Origin: Haliclona indistincta
Taxonomy: Eukaryota > Porifera > Demospongiae > Haplosclerida > Chalinidae
NCBI GenBank assembly: GCA_964017065.1
Contig: OZ024788.1
Coordinates: 11,842,776 to 11,906,775, forward strand
Reading direction: 5' to 3'
DNA length: 64,000 nucleotides
The position numbers and the translations under genes are program-made. Position 1 is the first letter of the stretch, and every line of letters starts with the position of its first letter. The notes under the pieces were generated by a model that saw only the letters and a list, made by a program, of their open reading frames with translations, was not told the DNA's origin and ran no database searches. Shown here in pieces: positions 22,190-33,475 of this stretch.

Positions 22190-22592
22190 CATACAAGAAA
22201 ATAAAGATTTCTAACGAAATCAAAAGGATGTAGGGATGAATGAAATCTGCTACTGGTCCACAATGTAAACCAACAAGGAACGAGCATGGAATGGTAACAC
22301 GATTGACTTGCTAACAGACCATAGATCCCTACATCAGTGGCTGTACATAAGATCAATATTTTGTCAAGTTGAATTCAATTCAATGCAGGTCGGTGTCAGT
22401 CTATGGCAACTAGCTGAACTAGCTATAGTCTGCCACAGCAGCCACTGATGTAGGGATCTATGGTCTGTTAGCAAGTCAATCGTGTTACCATTCTATGCTT
22501 GTTCCTTGTTGGTTTACATTGTGGACCAGTAGCAGATTTCATTCATCCCTACATCCTTTTGATTTCGTTAGAAATCTTTTTATTTTCTTTTA
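22190..22592. repeat. F2 foldback attached to F1 copy 2
   Basis: Complete F2: AAAGATTTCTAACGAAATC left arm, TGATGTAGGGAT in both arms, GATTTCGTTAGAAATCTTTTT right arm. The GTTAG/CTAAC change in the left and right arms is matched, so pairing is kept. Confidence 0.85.
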
Positions 22593-22654
22593 TAAATATG
22601 GACTGCACATCAATGGCTGCTTTACTGGAAATAGGCCGGGAATGCTGGTGTTGT

Positions 22655-22740
22655 CTGAGAGTCTTGGTTTACATTGTAGACCAGCGGTAGGTTTCCTCAC
22701 CCCTAAATCCTTTTGATTCTGTCAGAAATCCTTTTCAATG
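22655..22740. repeat. F2 right-arm fragment
   Basis: TGGTTTACATTGTAGACCAG to TCAGAAATCCTTTT, ending exactly where the long inverted repeat begins. The matching F1 piece, reversed, resumes at about 23570, so the inverted repeat appears inserted at or near an F2-F1 junction. Confidence 0.65.
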
Positions 22741-23554
22741 GGGCTTATACATTATTATTCTCGCATAAATAAAATTTCCGGCTGTGGGGTCATGGGCGTT
22801 ATTTAGAATCATTCCCCAATCATTGCTGTGTATTTTGTACCTAGATTCCGTGTTCTTCTCGTCGATCTTACGGAGGGAATCGTTTGTCCTATGACTACCA
22901 TACTTTGGGAAACAAGAAAGTAGTAAGTGGGACACTGATAAATGAGGAAATTTTTAGCTAGAGGCAAGTCTGTTGCGTCTGCAGTAACCACTCGTTTCAT
23001 GCCTGAAATCACGCTGTTTTCAGTTGTGAATCTCTATTGACGTCTTCAGGTGCATGGATATACACCGCAAAGGTTTGCTAACAATGTTGTTTGAAGTAAT
23101 AAGTGCAAGAAAGCAGCTAAAGTTGAGAACAGACAGCAGACGCAACTCGTCTAATCCGTCCATGTTTCTCGGCCTCGGTTGTTTTCTCGCGGCTAGTGCA
23201 TCAAGTAACATTGTTAGCAAACCTTTGCGGTGTATATCCATGCATCTGAAGACGTGAATAGAGATTCACAACTGAAAACAGCGTGATTTCAGGCATGAAA
23301 CGAGTGGTTACTGCAGACGCAACAGACTTGCCTCTAGATAAAAATTTCCTCATTTATCAGTGTCCCACTTACTACTTACTTGTTTCCCAAAGTATGGTAG
23401 TCATAGGACAAACGATTCCCTCCGTAAGATCGACGAGAAGAACACGGAATCTAGGTACAAAATACACAGCAATGATTGGGGAATGATTCTAAATAACGCC
23501 CATGACCCCACAGCCGGAAATTTTATTTATGCGAGAATAATAATGCATAAGCCC
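22741..23554. repeat. Long inverted repeat, 347 bp arms, 120 bp loop
   Basis: Arms 22741-23087 and 23208-23554 align base for base with no indel (22741+23554 equals 23087+23208) and only a few mismatches by eye, so the arms are young or kept alike. Mirror-image open frames on both strands are the arms read twice. A weaker relative is at 44765-45490. Confidence 0.9.
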
Positions 23555-23569
23555 GTTTTCTTATGTGAG

Positions 23570-23960
23570 CTTTTGCTCATACTGAAACTAACTCACCCAC
23601 GCATGCATATGAACTGCTTATGAGCCCCGCCCACTCTTGTTTAGACAATTCTGTACTGGCGTTATATTATTTGGCAAGCAGCAGAATGGTGATCCCACAC
23701 GAGCTTACTCGCTGAGTTGTATTTCGAAGACTCTATACTCCATTATGCGCTCTCCATACGGCGATACTCAGCATATACTCTACTTCTAGTATTCGTGTGA
23801 TTGGTCATGTGCATATTGCGCAGTCACAATAAAAATTATGATGCCTAACACATAGCTAACAACTGATAGTGATAGTGATCTCGTCGAATTCATATCGTCA
23901 TTTCACTAAAAAATAAGTTCAAAAGGCGCCTTCCAGGAGAATTTCACGCCTGTTTGTGGG
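23570..23960 (-). mobile_element. F1 fragment (reverse), 3' half
   Basis: Reverse-complement F1 landmarks: GAGCCCCGCCCACTCTTGTTT, GGTCATGTGCATATTGCGCA, AAGGCGCCTTCCAGGAGAATTTCACG. It stops before the CTT tract. Confidence 0.7.
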
Positions 23961-24842
23961 TGTTTCGTGCTGCACAGCCAAAACCCATTTGTTTCCTGAT
24001 TGGAAACTGCCTTGTACATGCACATGTACAAGGAATGTGCAAGATTGCTCATTAGAATGAAGCACCAAAGGTGCAGATGCCTCGGTGGAATAACCATTTC
24101 ATATATATACACAGCAATTAACAAACTGCAGCTGTTATACCTTTCTGTACAGCAATCACAATGCAGTATAATAGTTATGCAATCAGAAGCCAATCAGTGC
24201 TGACCACTAATTCAACTGGGAGTGTCTATAAAGTTCAATTCTATTGCAGAGCACGGCACGGCACATGCACGAGCGAGATAGCGTCCATAGCTTGCTTACA
24301 CAACTTCTTTAGCAAATACGCTGCTATCCTGTGACTTATCAGCTTCTAGGCAGTCAACTGTGGATAGTTTTGTCTACGGAGAACTCTAGATCATCAGCAA
24401 CTACTGTAGCTCAAGCCGGCGAGCTCAAGCTCGAGCTGTAGGCCTACGAGAGAATTTCGCTGGACCTACCAAGCTGTTTTGTAGTACAAACGAACTCACT
24501 AGCTGTAAGGCAGTCAGCTGTAAACTGTTTTGTCTTTAGAGGAGTCCAGATAGCTGGGAACAGCCATCGAGGTAAGCATCTCATAACTCACGAACGGAGC
24601 TTTAGAACCAACAATTTATCAATACAGTTCCGAGCAAATAGCGATTTCTACCTGTGTTGCTGATATCAGCGCTTAGTTTTTAGCGTCCGATGCGCTATGC
24701 CGGCAACGGACAGAATGACACACACACACACACACACAACACGACTACTGTATGCCTCGTGGCTCCGCCCACCGAGGCATAAATATACAAATTGTCTACC
24801 ACCAGAAAATGGACTAAATGTCTAAGAATAGTTTACAACTTC
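23961..24842. other. Intron sequence with small hairpin and CA repeat
   Basis: Contains a CCTTGTACATG-CACATGTACAAGG hairpin (24010-24033), a (CA)11 microsatellite (24717-24738) and a TGCCTCGTGG/CCACCGAGGCA hairpin (24751-24778). Nothing coding. Confidence 0.5.
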
Positions 24843-26422
24843 TTATTAGGGAGGCACGGTAGTGACTCCCTATGTAGGGTTGAACGGAAAAACAAGATGG
24901 CGGCTACATACAATGTATTAGCGTTCAAACGCTGATATTTCGCCTGGTGATGAATTTTATACGTCCAAAGACACTTAAATCTGCTATCTGGCATTGCCCC
25001 ATCTTGCAGTAGCAAGGAGATTGCTTGAGATTGTTACTAAAGTGACGAACCTGGAAACGGTGAAAATCGAATTTCGTCATCTTCGTTTTCTTTCTTTCTT
25101 TCTTTCTTCCACTTGCCTAGCACCTTTACGTGAGCAGTGCCGAGACCAAAACACCCACGAACAATCGTGAAATTCTCCTGGCATGTGCCTTTTGAACTTA
25201 GTTTTTAGCGAAACGGCGATATAAATTCCGCAATTTCTCGATTGTGATCCATTGTCAGCTAAGTGTTAGACGCCATTAATAATTATAGTGATTGCGCAAT
25301 ACGCACGTGACCAAGCTGTGGTTATCGCATGTGACCAAGCACTAGCTTGAGTATCGCCACGCCGTATGGATCACGGAGAACACATAATTATTTGTCAGGA
25401 CAAAGAACGGTAAGCTAGCAAGCGCAGAATCACCATTCTGCGCTTGCCAGATAATTATAACCGCCGTAAACAAGTGTGGGCGGGGCTCGTATGCACTGCA
25501 TGTATTCATGCATGCGTAGGTGAGCTGATATCTACAGCATAAGAATTATTTAGCTACAAGTTCAAAATTGTTAATAATAAAGAAAAGCCATCAGCAACAG
25601 GAAAACCAAACCAATGGTGGAAACAAAGACGGCACAGTAATTGCATGATTGATGGCACCATTGGTTTGGTTTTCCTGTTGTTGATGGCTTTTCTTTATTA
25701 TTAACAATTTTAAACTTGTAGCTAAATAATTCTTATGCTGTAGATATCAGCTCGCCTACGCATGCATGAATACAGTGCATACGAGCCCCGCCCACACTTG
25801 TTTACGGCGGTTATAATTATCTGGCAAGGCAGAATGGTGATTCTGCGCTTGCTAGCTTACCGTTCTTCGAAGACTCCAGACAAATATGTGTTCTCTGTGA
25901 TCTATACGGCGTGGCGATACTCAAGTTAGTGCTTGGTCACGTGCGCTAACCACAGCTTGGTCACGTGCGTATTGCGCAATCACTATAATTATTAATGGCG
26001 TCTAACACTTAGCTGACAATGGATCACGATCGAGAAATCGCGGAATTTATATCGCCGTTTCGCTAAAAACTAAGTTCAAAAGGCACATGCCAGGAGAATT
26101 TCACGACTGTTCGTGGGTGTTTTGGTCTCAGCACTGCTCACGTAAAGGTGCTAGGCGAGTGGAAGAAGAAAGAAGAAAACGAAGATGACGAAACTCGATT
26201 TTTCACCGTTTCTAGGTTCGTCACTTTAGTAACAGTGTAGAGCACTCTCCTTGCTACTGTAAGTTGGGGCAACACCAGAGAGCATATCTAAGTGTCCTTG
26301 AACGTATAAAATTCACCACCTGGCGAAATATCAGCGTTTGAACGCTAATACATTGTATGTAGCCGCCATCTTGTTTTTCCGCTCAACCCTACATAGGGAG
26401 GCACTACCGTGCCTCCCTAATA
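24843..26422. repeat. Head-to-head F1 pair, 1.58 kb foldback
   Basis: Two F1 units in opposite orientation, hairpin ends outward (24847-24872 and 26394-26419), meet near 25635 with only about 35 bp between. The right one has a longer CTT-type tract change and an insertion near 26235. Neither carries F2. Confidence 0.85.
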
Positions 26423-26500
26423 CAGCAGAAGCCATTCCTCAATTGCCTTTTTGTATTTTTAGCAAAATGTGATTATGTGCTTTGTCTATTGCTTTTATAG

Positions 26501-26613
26501 GCTGCAAAAGTGATGGAGGATTGTCTGGGTCTGTTGATCTACAAGAACCAGCTAAAAAGCAAGAATCTGTTGGTCCAGCTGAAGCTCCTATGTGTACTCC
26601 ATTGGAATTAAAG
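26501..26613 (+). CDS. GTPase gene, linker exon b
   Basis: 113 nt between acceptor TTGCTTTTATAG and donor GTTAGA. Phase 1 in (completing a glycine codon from 18397) and phase 0 out. It encodes a second polar stretch (DLQEPAKKQESVGPAEAP). QEP recurs from the previous exon, so the linker may be a diverged repeat. No domain recognised. Confidence 0.55.
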
Positions 26614-26683
26614 GTTAGATAATAAATTGTTGTGGTTTAATCAATTGACCTAATACAGTGCTTCTAGCTTAACAGGAATTGTT

Positions 26684-27504
26684 TATTAGGGAGACACGGT
26701 AGTGTCTCCCTATGTAGGGTTGAACGAGAAAACAAGATGGCGGCTACATACATGTATTAGCGTTGAAACGCTGATATTTCGCCTGGTGATGAATTTTATA
26801 GGTCCAAAGACACTTAAATCTGCTATCTGGCGTTGCCCCATCTTACAGTAGCAAGGAGATAGCTCAAGATTGTTACTAAAGTGACGAACCTGGAAACGGT
26901 GAAAATCGAGTTTCGTCATCTTCGTTTTCTTCTTATTCTTTCTTCCACTCGCCTAGCACCTTTACGTGAGCAGTGCCGGGACCAAAACACCCACGAACAG
27001 TCGTGAAATTCTCCTGGCATGTGCCTTTTGAACTTAGTTTTTAGCGAAACGGCGATATAAATTCCGCGATTTCTCGATCGTGATCCATTGTCAGCTAAGT
27101 GTTAGACGCCATTAATGTGATTGCGCAATACGCACGTGACCAAGCTGTGGTAAGCGCACGTGACCAAGCACAAGCTTGAGTATCGCCAAGCCGTATAGAT
27201 CACGGAGAACACATATTTGTCTGGTGTCTTCGAAGAACGGTAAGCTAGCAAGCGCAGAATCACCATTCTGCCTTGCCAGACAATTATAACCGCTGTAAAC
27301 AAGTGTGGGTGGGGCTCGTATGCACTGTATTCATGCATGCGTAGGCGAGCTGATATCTACAGCATAAGAATTATTTAGCTACAAGTTTAAAATTGTTAAT
27401 AATAAAGAAAGCCATCAACAACAGGAAAACCAAACCAATGGTGGAAACAAAGATGGCACAGTAATTGCATGATATTGAACTGCACTTCACTGAAAAAGAA
27501 AAAA
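26684..27504 (+). mobile_element. F1 unit, copy 4
   Basis: Complete F1 with hairpin TAGGGAGACAC-GGTA-GTGTCTCCCTA (26687-26712), AAGATGGCGGCTAC, short CTT tract and GTGGGTGGGG. It begins 70 bp after the preceding exon. Confidence 0.85.
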
Positions 27505-27895
27505 GGACACAAACAAGAAAATTAAAAAGATTTCTATCGAAATCAGAAGGATGTAGGGTTGTGAAATCTACCACTGGTCAACAATGTAAACTAACAAGGA
27601 ACAAGCATGGAATGGTAACACGATTGACTTGCTAACAGACCATAGATCCCTACATCAGTGGCTGTACATAAGCTGTCACAAGCAGAATGCACGTCAGGTG
27701 TCAGTCAACAGCAACAAGTTGAACTAGCTATAGTCAACTACAGCAGCCACTGATGTAGGGATCTATGGTCTGTTAGCAAGTCAATCGTGTTACCATTCCA
27801 TGCTTGTTCCTTGTTAGTTTACATTGTTGACCAGTGGTAGATTTCACAACCCTACATCCTTCTGATTTCGATAGAAATCTTTTTAATTTTCTTGT
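27505..27895. repeat. F2 foldback attached to F1 copy 4
   Basis: Complete F2, ends AAAAAGATTTCTATCGAAATC and GATTTCGATAGAAATCTTTTT. Its end lies 25 bp before the next exon, so the intron is almost wholly F1-F2. Confidence 0.85.
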
Positions 27896-27920
27896 ATCAT
27901 AAATTTGTGACTATTTATAG

Positions 27921-27961
27921 GTTCCATATAGTTCAGATTTGCTGAGGATATCCGTTCTACT
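27921..27961 (+). CDS. GTPase gene, small exon
   Basis: 41 nt between acceptor CTATTTATAG and strong donor GTGAGT. Phase 0 in, phase 2 out, 13 residues (VPYSSDLLRISVL). Phase fits upstream but not the exon at 46530, so an intervening exon is missing or a different donor is used. Confidence 0.45.
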
Positions 27962-28059
27962 GTGAGTGCATGAATTAAAAAGTTTTCATCATTGACTAGC
28001 ACAGTTAGAAAAGCTCAAGTGGCATGTACCAATTTTGTTTTATAGTAAATTAATGTGCT

Positions 28060-28720
28060 TATAGGCCTGGAAATGGCCATTTGGCTTGTTAAGACATTCA
28101 CTTTACGGGCAGCCCACGGAATGGATCATCTATCACTATAGCAAGTTTGGTAGCCTACCTTCCTTGCAGGACATTGGACGAGACAGAAATGTGCTAAATT
28201 ATAATACTGGTAAACTAAATTATACTGGGTGTTTTAAGATTCGCAAAAGTGATAATAATTTTGCGCAATTTGTGAGATAAGAACACTGATTTGTGCAATG
28301 AAGAGGCACCTCTTTAGTTTTGGTTCATTCTTGCTCAGTTGCAGTTATTTTTGATAAAAAGTCGATAGGAATGTTAAGCAACTGTAACTAAGTGAGGACG
28401 AATCAAAACTAGGGCTGTTGACTGGCAGCCATCTTTTCACCGGTCAGCAAGAGCAACCCTGCGCAAGCAGTTACACATCATCAATGAAATACCTTTTCTT
28501 GATGTATACAGCAATGAAGCAGAGAGTTTTGCTGTGCAGTCTCTTCTCAACGATCACATGCATGCATGGTTCAAGCTACACTCATATCACTCCAAATCTA
28601 GTGAAAAATTCAGGTAACTGTCTATTCATTACAAAAATCAGTGTTCTTATCTCACAAAAATGCGCAAATATGAACCTAAACACTTTTGCAACCCTCAAAA
28701 CACATCATTAAAATAAACAC
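28060..28720. repeat. Diverged F10-related foldback
   Basis: Follows the order of 39030-39900 (GGAAATGGCCATTTGGCT, ATCACTATAGCAAGTTTGG, TAGTTTTGGTTCATTCTTGC, AACTAGGGCTGTTGACTGG) with many differences. The arms are strongly diverged, so it is an old copy. Confidence 0.6.
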
Positions 28721-29183
28721 CAGTGCAGACCATTCTGTGAGCTGCCCATACTCCCGAACCATGCACCCTTGCATGCACTGTCAACAATCACACTTTAGGG
28801 TTATGCCTCAGAGAGCACGCCAAAACAGCTTTTGCTCCATATATACACACATACTAGGAAAAATGAGCTGGGGCCAGAACAACGCATTTATAAGTGGTGC
28901 TGGCCCATCACCACTTAAGGGAAAAAACCAGAGGTAAAAACTCTTTGAGAAGAAAAAACTCTGAAAAACCCAGGCACAACAGCTCATACTACCTACACTA
29001 CTAGTGTCCAACTACCACTATTATCCTACATAGTGTCCTACACCTATACTACTCTTGTCCTTGAGTACTGTTCTTTCCTTCTCTCCTAGTACATGTATCT
29101 GATAGTATTCTGTTAGGAAAACTGAATGAAAACTCAGCAGTTCTTCACACTCATATACACAATTTACAGGGTGGGAGGGTGGG
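28721..29183. other. No recognisable feature
   Basis: Plain sequence between a diverged repeat and the left direct repeat of DIRS-order element 1. An 83-codon frame has no support. Confidence 0.35.
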
Positions 29184-29338
29184 AAAATAGACTTGGCCGC
29201 ACAATGCCTAGGAATGATTAACTACGATGCACAGCAACATTTAAATACACAACACCCACGCACTGCCATGCAATATTACGCAATGTTCGGAAGCATATTT
29301 CCTGTCTAATTCCTGCGTCAAACGACAGGAAAGTATAT
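29184..29338 (-). repeat. DIRS-1 direct repeat, 3' copy
   Basis: 155 bp starting AAAATAGACTTGGC and ending CGACAGGAAAGTATAT. It differs at about four positions from 38343-38497. It begins just downstream of the recombinase C-terminus. Confidence 0.9.
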
Positions 29339-29339
29339 T

Positions 29340-30319
29340 ATCCTTAATGTAGCCATCTTTCGCTGTTTCTTATTTCCAGCGCCCATGGCGTTTGAACAGC
29401 CTGTCTGGAATGCCCGCATTTGCGGCAGCTGAGGCTCCTCCCGCCCTGAGACTGTGCAGACTAAACTGCTTGGCATCAAAACCGAGTGCTGACAACTTAT
29501 TCAGGAATAGCTCCCTCATTCTCGTGTAGCTCAAAGATCCTGACTGACGCAGTTGTTGACCCTTCTTTGTGTGTACAATCCCACGGAACAAAAACAAAGA
29601 AGAAGCTGGTTTTATATCGGCCATGAGCATGTATCGCTCCATCATTGACACTGGGCAGGTGTTGGAATGTGTCCTGGCTACTATCACACAATCACCTTGT
29701 CTATACTGGTCAGTTTTGCTAGAGGTGATGTGCAACGTCATGCTTTGCTCTGAAAAACGGACATTACAACAACGCAACTTTGCCAACTCGTCAAAGTTCA
29801 GAAAAGCTGCAAAAGAAACCAATGCGCTAGCTGCTAAACGCACCTCTGATAGTGAAGGCGATGAACCAAGGCTGTCGACCAAAGCAATTAGCATATCAGT
29901 GGAGAATGTTTCCTTTTTTGCTTTTGGCTTTGCCAGCTTCCGCTGTAGTCCCGCTACCGTAGCACGTACAAATGTGAAAGTACTAATAGGAGAATGGCCA
30001 GCAAGTTGGTGAGCCCAGCTGATGGCATTTAGAGCTTCCTCTATGGCTGATTTTGATCTGGTTGTTTTGCCCAAGTGCTGCAAATAGATGCCAAAGTGCA
30101 CTTCCCCAGCAGGGAAAACAGTGACCTCACTCTTTGTTTTGCCCACTTTTTCCACCTCATGAAGGCCCTCAAGTACTTTGCAACAGTGCTGTTAGCTCTG
30201 CTGGAGGGCATTATGTCTGGTAAGTAGTTAGCCAGCCGCTTGAGTTCAGGGTCCTGCAACTCTGCCACCTCTTGCCACACACCCACAGACAAGACATCTG
30301 TATGAATGTAGATGTACAC
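29340..30319 (-). pseudogene. Tyrosine recombinase of DIRS-1 (broken)
   Basis: Would act in the nucleus to integrate the circular DNA intermediate. The C-terminal motif H-x-x-R is present (SLHSLRAGG), as is the following HGRWK. A TAA stop (29370-29372) falls right after HGRWK, and the frame goes on as KDGYIKD, whose tyrosine (codon 29349-29351) is the likely nucleophile. The first catalytic arginine position (family form LRFxEL) reads LNFDEL. The N-terminal part (30041-30319) lies in another frame. Three lesions make it inactive as it stands. Confidence 0.8.
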
Positions 30320-30440
30320 AATAGAATTGTTCTTATTACCAGGCGCACATACACATGTACCTAAAGTTATCAGTAAACAAGTATGAAAGTTACCATATTA
30401 TGCAGATACAACACACTTGACACTTATCCTCATATAGCTC

Positions 30441-30725
30441 ACCCAACTGAGCTTCTTTCACAGCCCAACTGGGCACAAATCATTCATGCTTACAGCCCAA
30501 CTGGGCAGCCATAATTAGCCCTCACAGCCCAACTGGGCAGAAAATCATTCATGCAATTGTTCACAGCCCAACTGGGCACCTATCAATTGTTCACAGCCCA
30601 ACTGGGCGCCTTTCACAGCCCAACTGGGCATCTTTCGCAGCCCAACTGGGCATCTTTCACAGCCCAACTGGGCATCTTTCACAGCCCAACTGGGCTCAAC
30701 ACAATTTTTCACAGCCCAACTGGGC
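30441..30725. repeat. Spaced palindrome array, GCCCAACTGGGC x10
   Basis: Ten perfect copies of CAGCCCAACTGGGC, plus one degenerate copy at the left edge, with spacings from about 19 bp (regular right part) to over 30 bp (left part). Each copy is a 5-bp-stem hairpin. It lies between the recombinase N-terminus and composite unit B. The spacers are short and variable in length, and there is no leader or cas gene, so it is a minisatellite. Confidence 0.9.
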
Positions 30726-31198
30726 ATCTTTCATTTACAGCACAACTACATGTAGTCACAATGCCTTCATAAGGAAAAACTTGTTCATGTGTCCACATAA
30801 TCTACAGACCATCTAATAGCATTATCATTGCCGATAGGCAATGATATGTAGGGATGACCACGAATTAAGATGGCGGCTACTCATGTGTGAAAATTAGTTT
30901 TCGCACATATCTCTTTTGTTATACATTTCTACTGCATTTTAACTGTCTCTGAGGGAATCTGAAGTGTAAGCGCTTGTAGGAAGTCCATGAAAGTCGCCGG
31001 GATTGCTTGCTCGACAACGAAAATCAAGATGGCGACTCTCAGGGAGCAAGTTGCAGATCTTCGCTGTTTTAGCGTTTATCGAAATTCCAGATATCTAGGA
31101 TTGATCAGGCGATTGTTCTGAGCATGGAAATACCTTTGGCAAAGCTGGCAGACGTTTCTAAAGAGGTAAAACAAAATCGCCGCCCACGCGAATTGTTC

Positions 31199-31446
31199 AT
31201 CTTCTTTCTTCTTCTTCTTCTTCTTCTTCTTCTTCTTCTTCTTCTTCTTCTTCTTCTTCTTCTTCTTCTTCTCCTTCTCCTTCTCCTTCTCCTTCTCCTT
31301 CTCCTTCTCCTTCTCCTTCTCCTTCTCCTTCTCCTTCTCCTTCTCCTTCTCCTTCTCCTTCTCCTTCTCCTTCTCCTTCTCCTTCTCCTTCTCCTTCTTC
31401 TTCTTCTTCTTCTTCTTCTTCTTCTTCTTCTTCTTCTTCTTCTTTC
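31199..31446. repeat. CTT / CTCCTT pyrimidine array, about 245 bp
   Basis: (CTT)n flanks a central run of about 20 (CTCCTT) hexamers. In copy A the same place holds only about 40 bp of AAG repeats, so this is a local expansion. The poly-Leu, poly-Arg and Glu/Gly frames through it are artefacts. Confidence 0.95.
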
Positions 31447-31508
31447 AGTAAGCCTAGCGCTGTCCTGAGTGAACGAATCACTATCAAACCTGCACCATCG
31501 CGCGTGTA

Positions 31509-32312
31509 TATGTTGTGCGCAAACTATGGATCGGGACAATCCATGGATTGCGCTGCCCAAAGTATGGATCCGTGATTTGCGCAACAATCCATGGATTGTC
31601 TGCTCAATCCATGGATCGCGCAAGCGAGGCACTCAAAGTATGGATCTCGGCCAAACCATTGATGCATGGACGCTCATGAGAAGCGGCGGACTCCACTGAC
31701 GTTCGCCACTGAAGCTCCCCCGGCAGCAATGCTGCTCAACATGATTGCCTATAGCCTTATTCTAGCTAGTAAATATGTATACTGATCGAGGCAGCAAGGA
31801 TGAGATACATGAGAAGGCTGTAATAGCTGTGGGCAGCTAGCCTGGGGTATGCAGTGATCAAACTAGCAATAGAAGGCCGGTAGAATCTTCTATAGACATC
31901 CATGGATTCTTATTCTTCAATATCTAGTATTACAGCCTGCAATATTGGCAGAGATAGTTCATTGCAATTATACATTGTAATCATCTGGAGAGAACATAGT
32001 GTGCCAGACGATCGCCCTTATCTTCACCAGCCGAAAGGTAAGCCACGATTTCCTTTTCCTTACTCTCGACCAATCACCTTGCTCCTTTCTTCTTCTGCAC
32101 AAACGATTTTGTGATGCAGTAGTCGAAGGCGGCTTTTGACACTGAAATATGACTATTTCAACTGCCCGAACGCCTAGTGACATGTGTGATTGCGCAATCC
32201 ATGGATCGCGCAAGTGCTGGGCAATCCATAGATTGCCCGCGCAAAGCACGGATCCATACTTTGAGCAGCGCAATCCTTGGATTGTCCCGATCCATGGTTT
32301 GCGCATAACATA
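31509..32312. mobile_element. 804 bp foldback with ATCCATGGAT motifs
   Basis: Inverted ends of about 130 bp start TATGTTGTGCGCAAACTATG and TATGTTATGCGCAAACCATG (reverse strand). TA lies at 31507-31508 and 32313-32314; copy A (near 8425) shows the empty site. The arms hold repeated CAATCCATGGATTG-type palindromes separated by TTGCGC or GCGCAA. Confidence 0.8.
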
Positions 32313-33244
32313 TATATCTGGGGTAGTGCACTTAGTGCTTAGATAGGCATCGAATACTACCAGAAGCGAGTAATCCTTGAAAAACATGGTTTTTGGACCG
32401 TTTTGGGCTGAGCGACTCCATTAATTAACCCTCTTGTCGCTGCTGATCATTGACTCCGCCCACATCAGTTTTGAAACTGAGCTCGCTTCTCGCTTTCTCT
32501 CTGCTCTGGGCGCTTCAGCGCGCAAGCTAGAGCCTAGAGGTATGAACAAGCAGTATACCATACCCTGGGTAACACTGATCTGTCTATTCTGTCATCATGA
32601 CCCACGGCAGGCGCGAACCGGACGACGGTGATACCGGCGATCTAGCTAGGCTAGACGGTTTCTTACACTAGCTACGTGGCGTGAGCTGTACCTATGGGAC
32701 CCCTGTGCTGTTGACAACTGGACGTTGGTCATTGTAAATGGCTAGAAGCCTCTGTGATCGTGATATCGACATCAACAAGGCTCTTGTCTACTCGAATCCT
32801 CTATAATCCCGGCGGACTCAGAGTCTTCCAGCCATTATCACCATAGTGTTCCACTGAGTTGTCAGCGTTAGTCTCTTCTTCATCCATTACAGTGCTAGGA
32901 AATATCATGTTGTCAACTCAACCTCTGTAACTAATTTAAACCTTTTCGTGATTGCCGATAATAACATTCCATGTTCCTTGACTCATAATTTTAAACTGAT
33001 AGTGATCAAAAAAGTAACAGGAACAAGTAAAGTAAAAAAGTTTTAATAAAACAAACTAAAAAGTGTAGGGATGACTCTTGCAAAAGTAAAGGAACAAGAT
33101 GGGATAATGCTTGCAAAAGTAAAAGAACAAGATGGGATGATGCTTGCAAAAGTAAAGGAACAAGATGGGATGATGCTTGCAAAAGTAAAGGAACAAGATG
33201 GAATAATGCTTGCAAATGTAAAAGTCCCAAGTATCCCTACATCA

Positions 33245-33475
33245 GCGGCTTGAAGGAGGACGCAGTCCGATGAAGTAATTGACGGTTGTAAATAAATATA
33301 GAGGTATCTGTTTTAGGAGGACGCAGTCCGATGAAGTAGTTGACAGTTGTAAATAACTAGAGGTATCTGTGTTTGGAGGACGCAGTCCGATGAAGTAGTT
33401 GACAGTTGTAAATAAGCTGCAGGTAGCTGTATTTGGAGGACGCAGTCCGATGAAGTAATTGACGGTTGTAAAAGG
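33245..33475. repeat. ~60 bp tandem repeat, four units
   Basis: Units built on GGAGGACGCAGTCCGATGAA and GTTGACAGTTGTAAATAA, four times in succession inside F3. Related units are at 7265-7450 (inverted) and 40940-41110. Confidence 0.85.

Noticed and set aside
22735..23623. Pairs of near-identical small proteins on both strands
   Set aside because: The same inverted-repeat arm read on each strand; no coding signature.
29569..30012. 147-codon plus-strand frame
   Set aside because: Antisense of the tyrosine recombinase remnant.
30441..30725. CRISPR-like repeat array
   Set aside because: Spacers are short, unequal and partly repeated, the genome is eukaryotic and no cas gene is near; treated as a minisatellite.
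31105..31632. 175-codon arginine-rich frame, poly-leucine and Glu/Gly frames
   Set aside because: Translations of the CTT/CTCCTT array in different frames and strands; no non-repeat conserved sequence.
33071..33253. Periodic MLAKVKEQDG-type proteins (also 40759-40941, 33242-33646, 41004-41261)
   Set aside because: Direct translation of the 33 bp F3 repeat, present in both orientations and interrupted differently in each copy.
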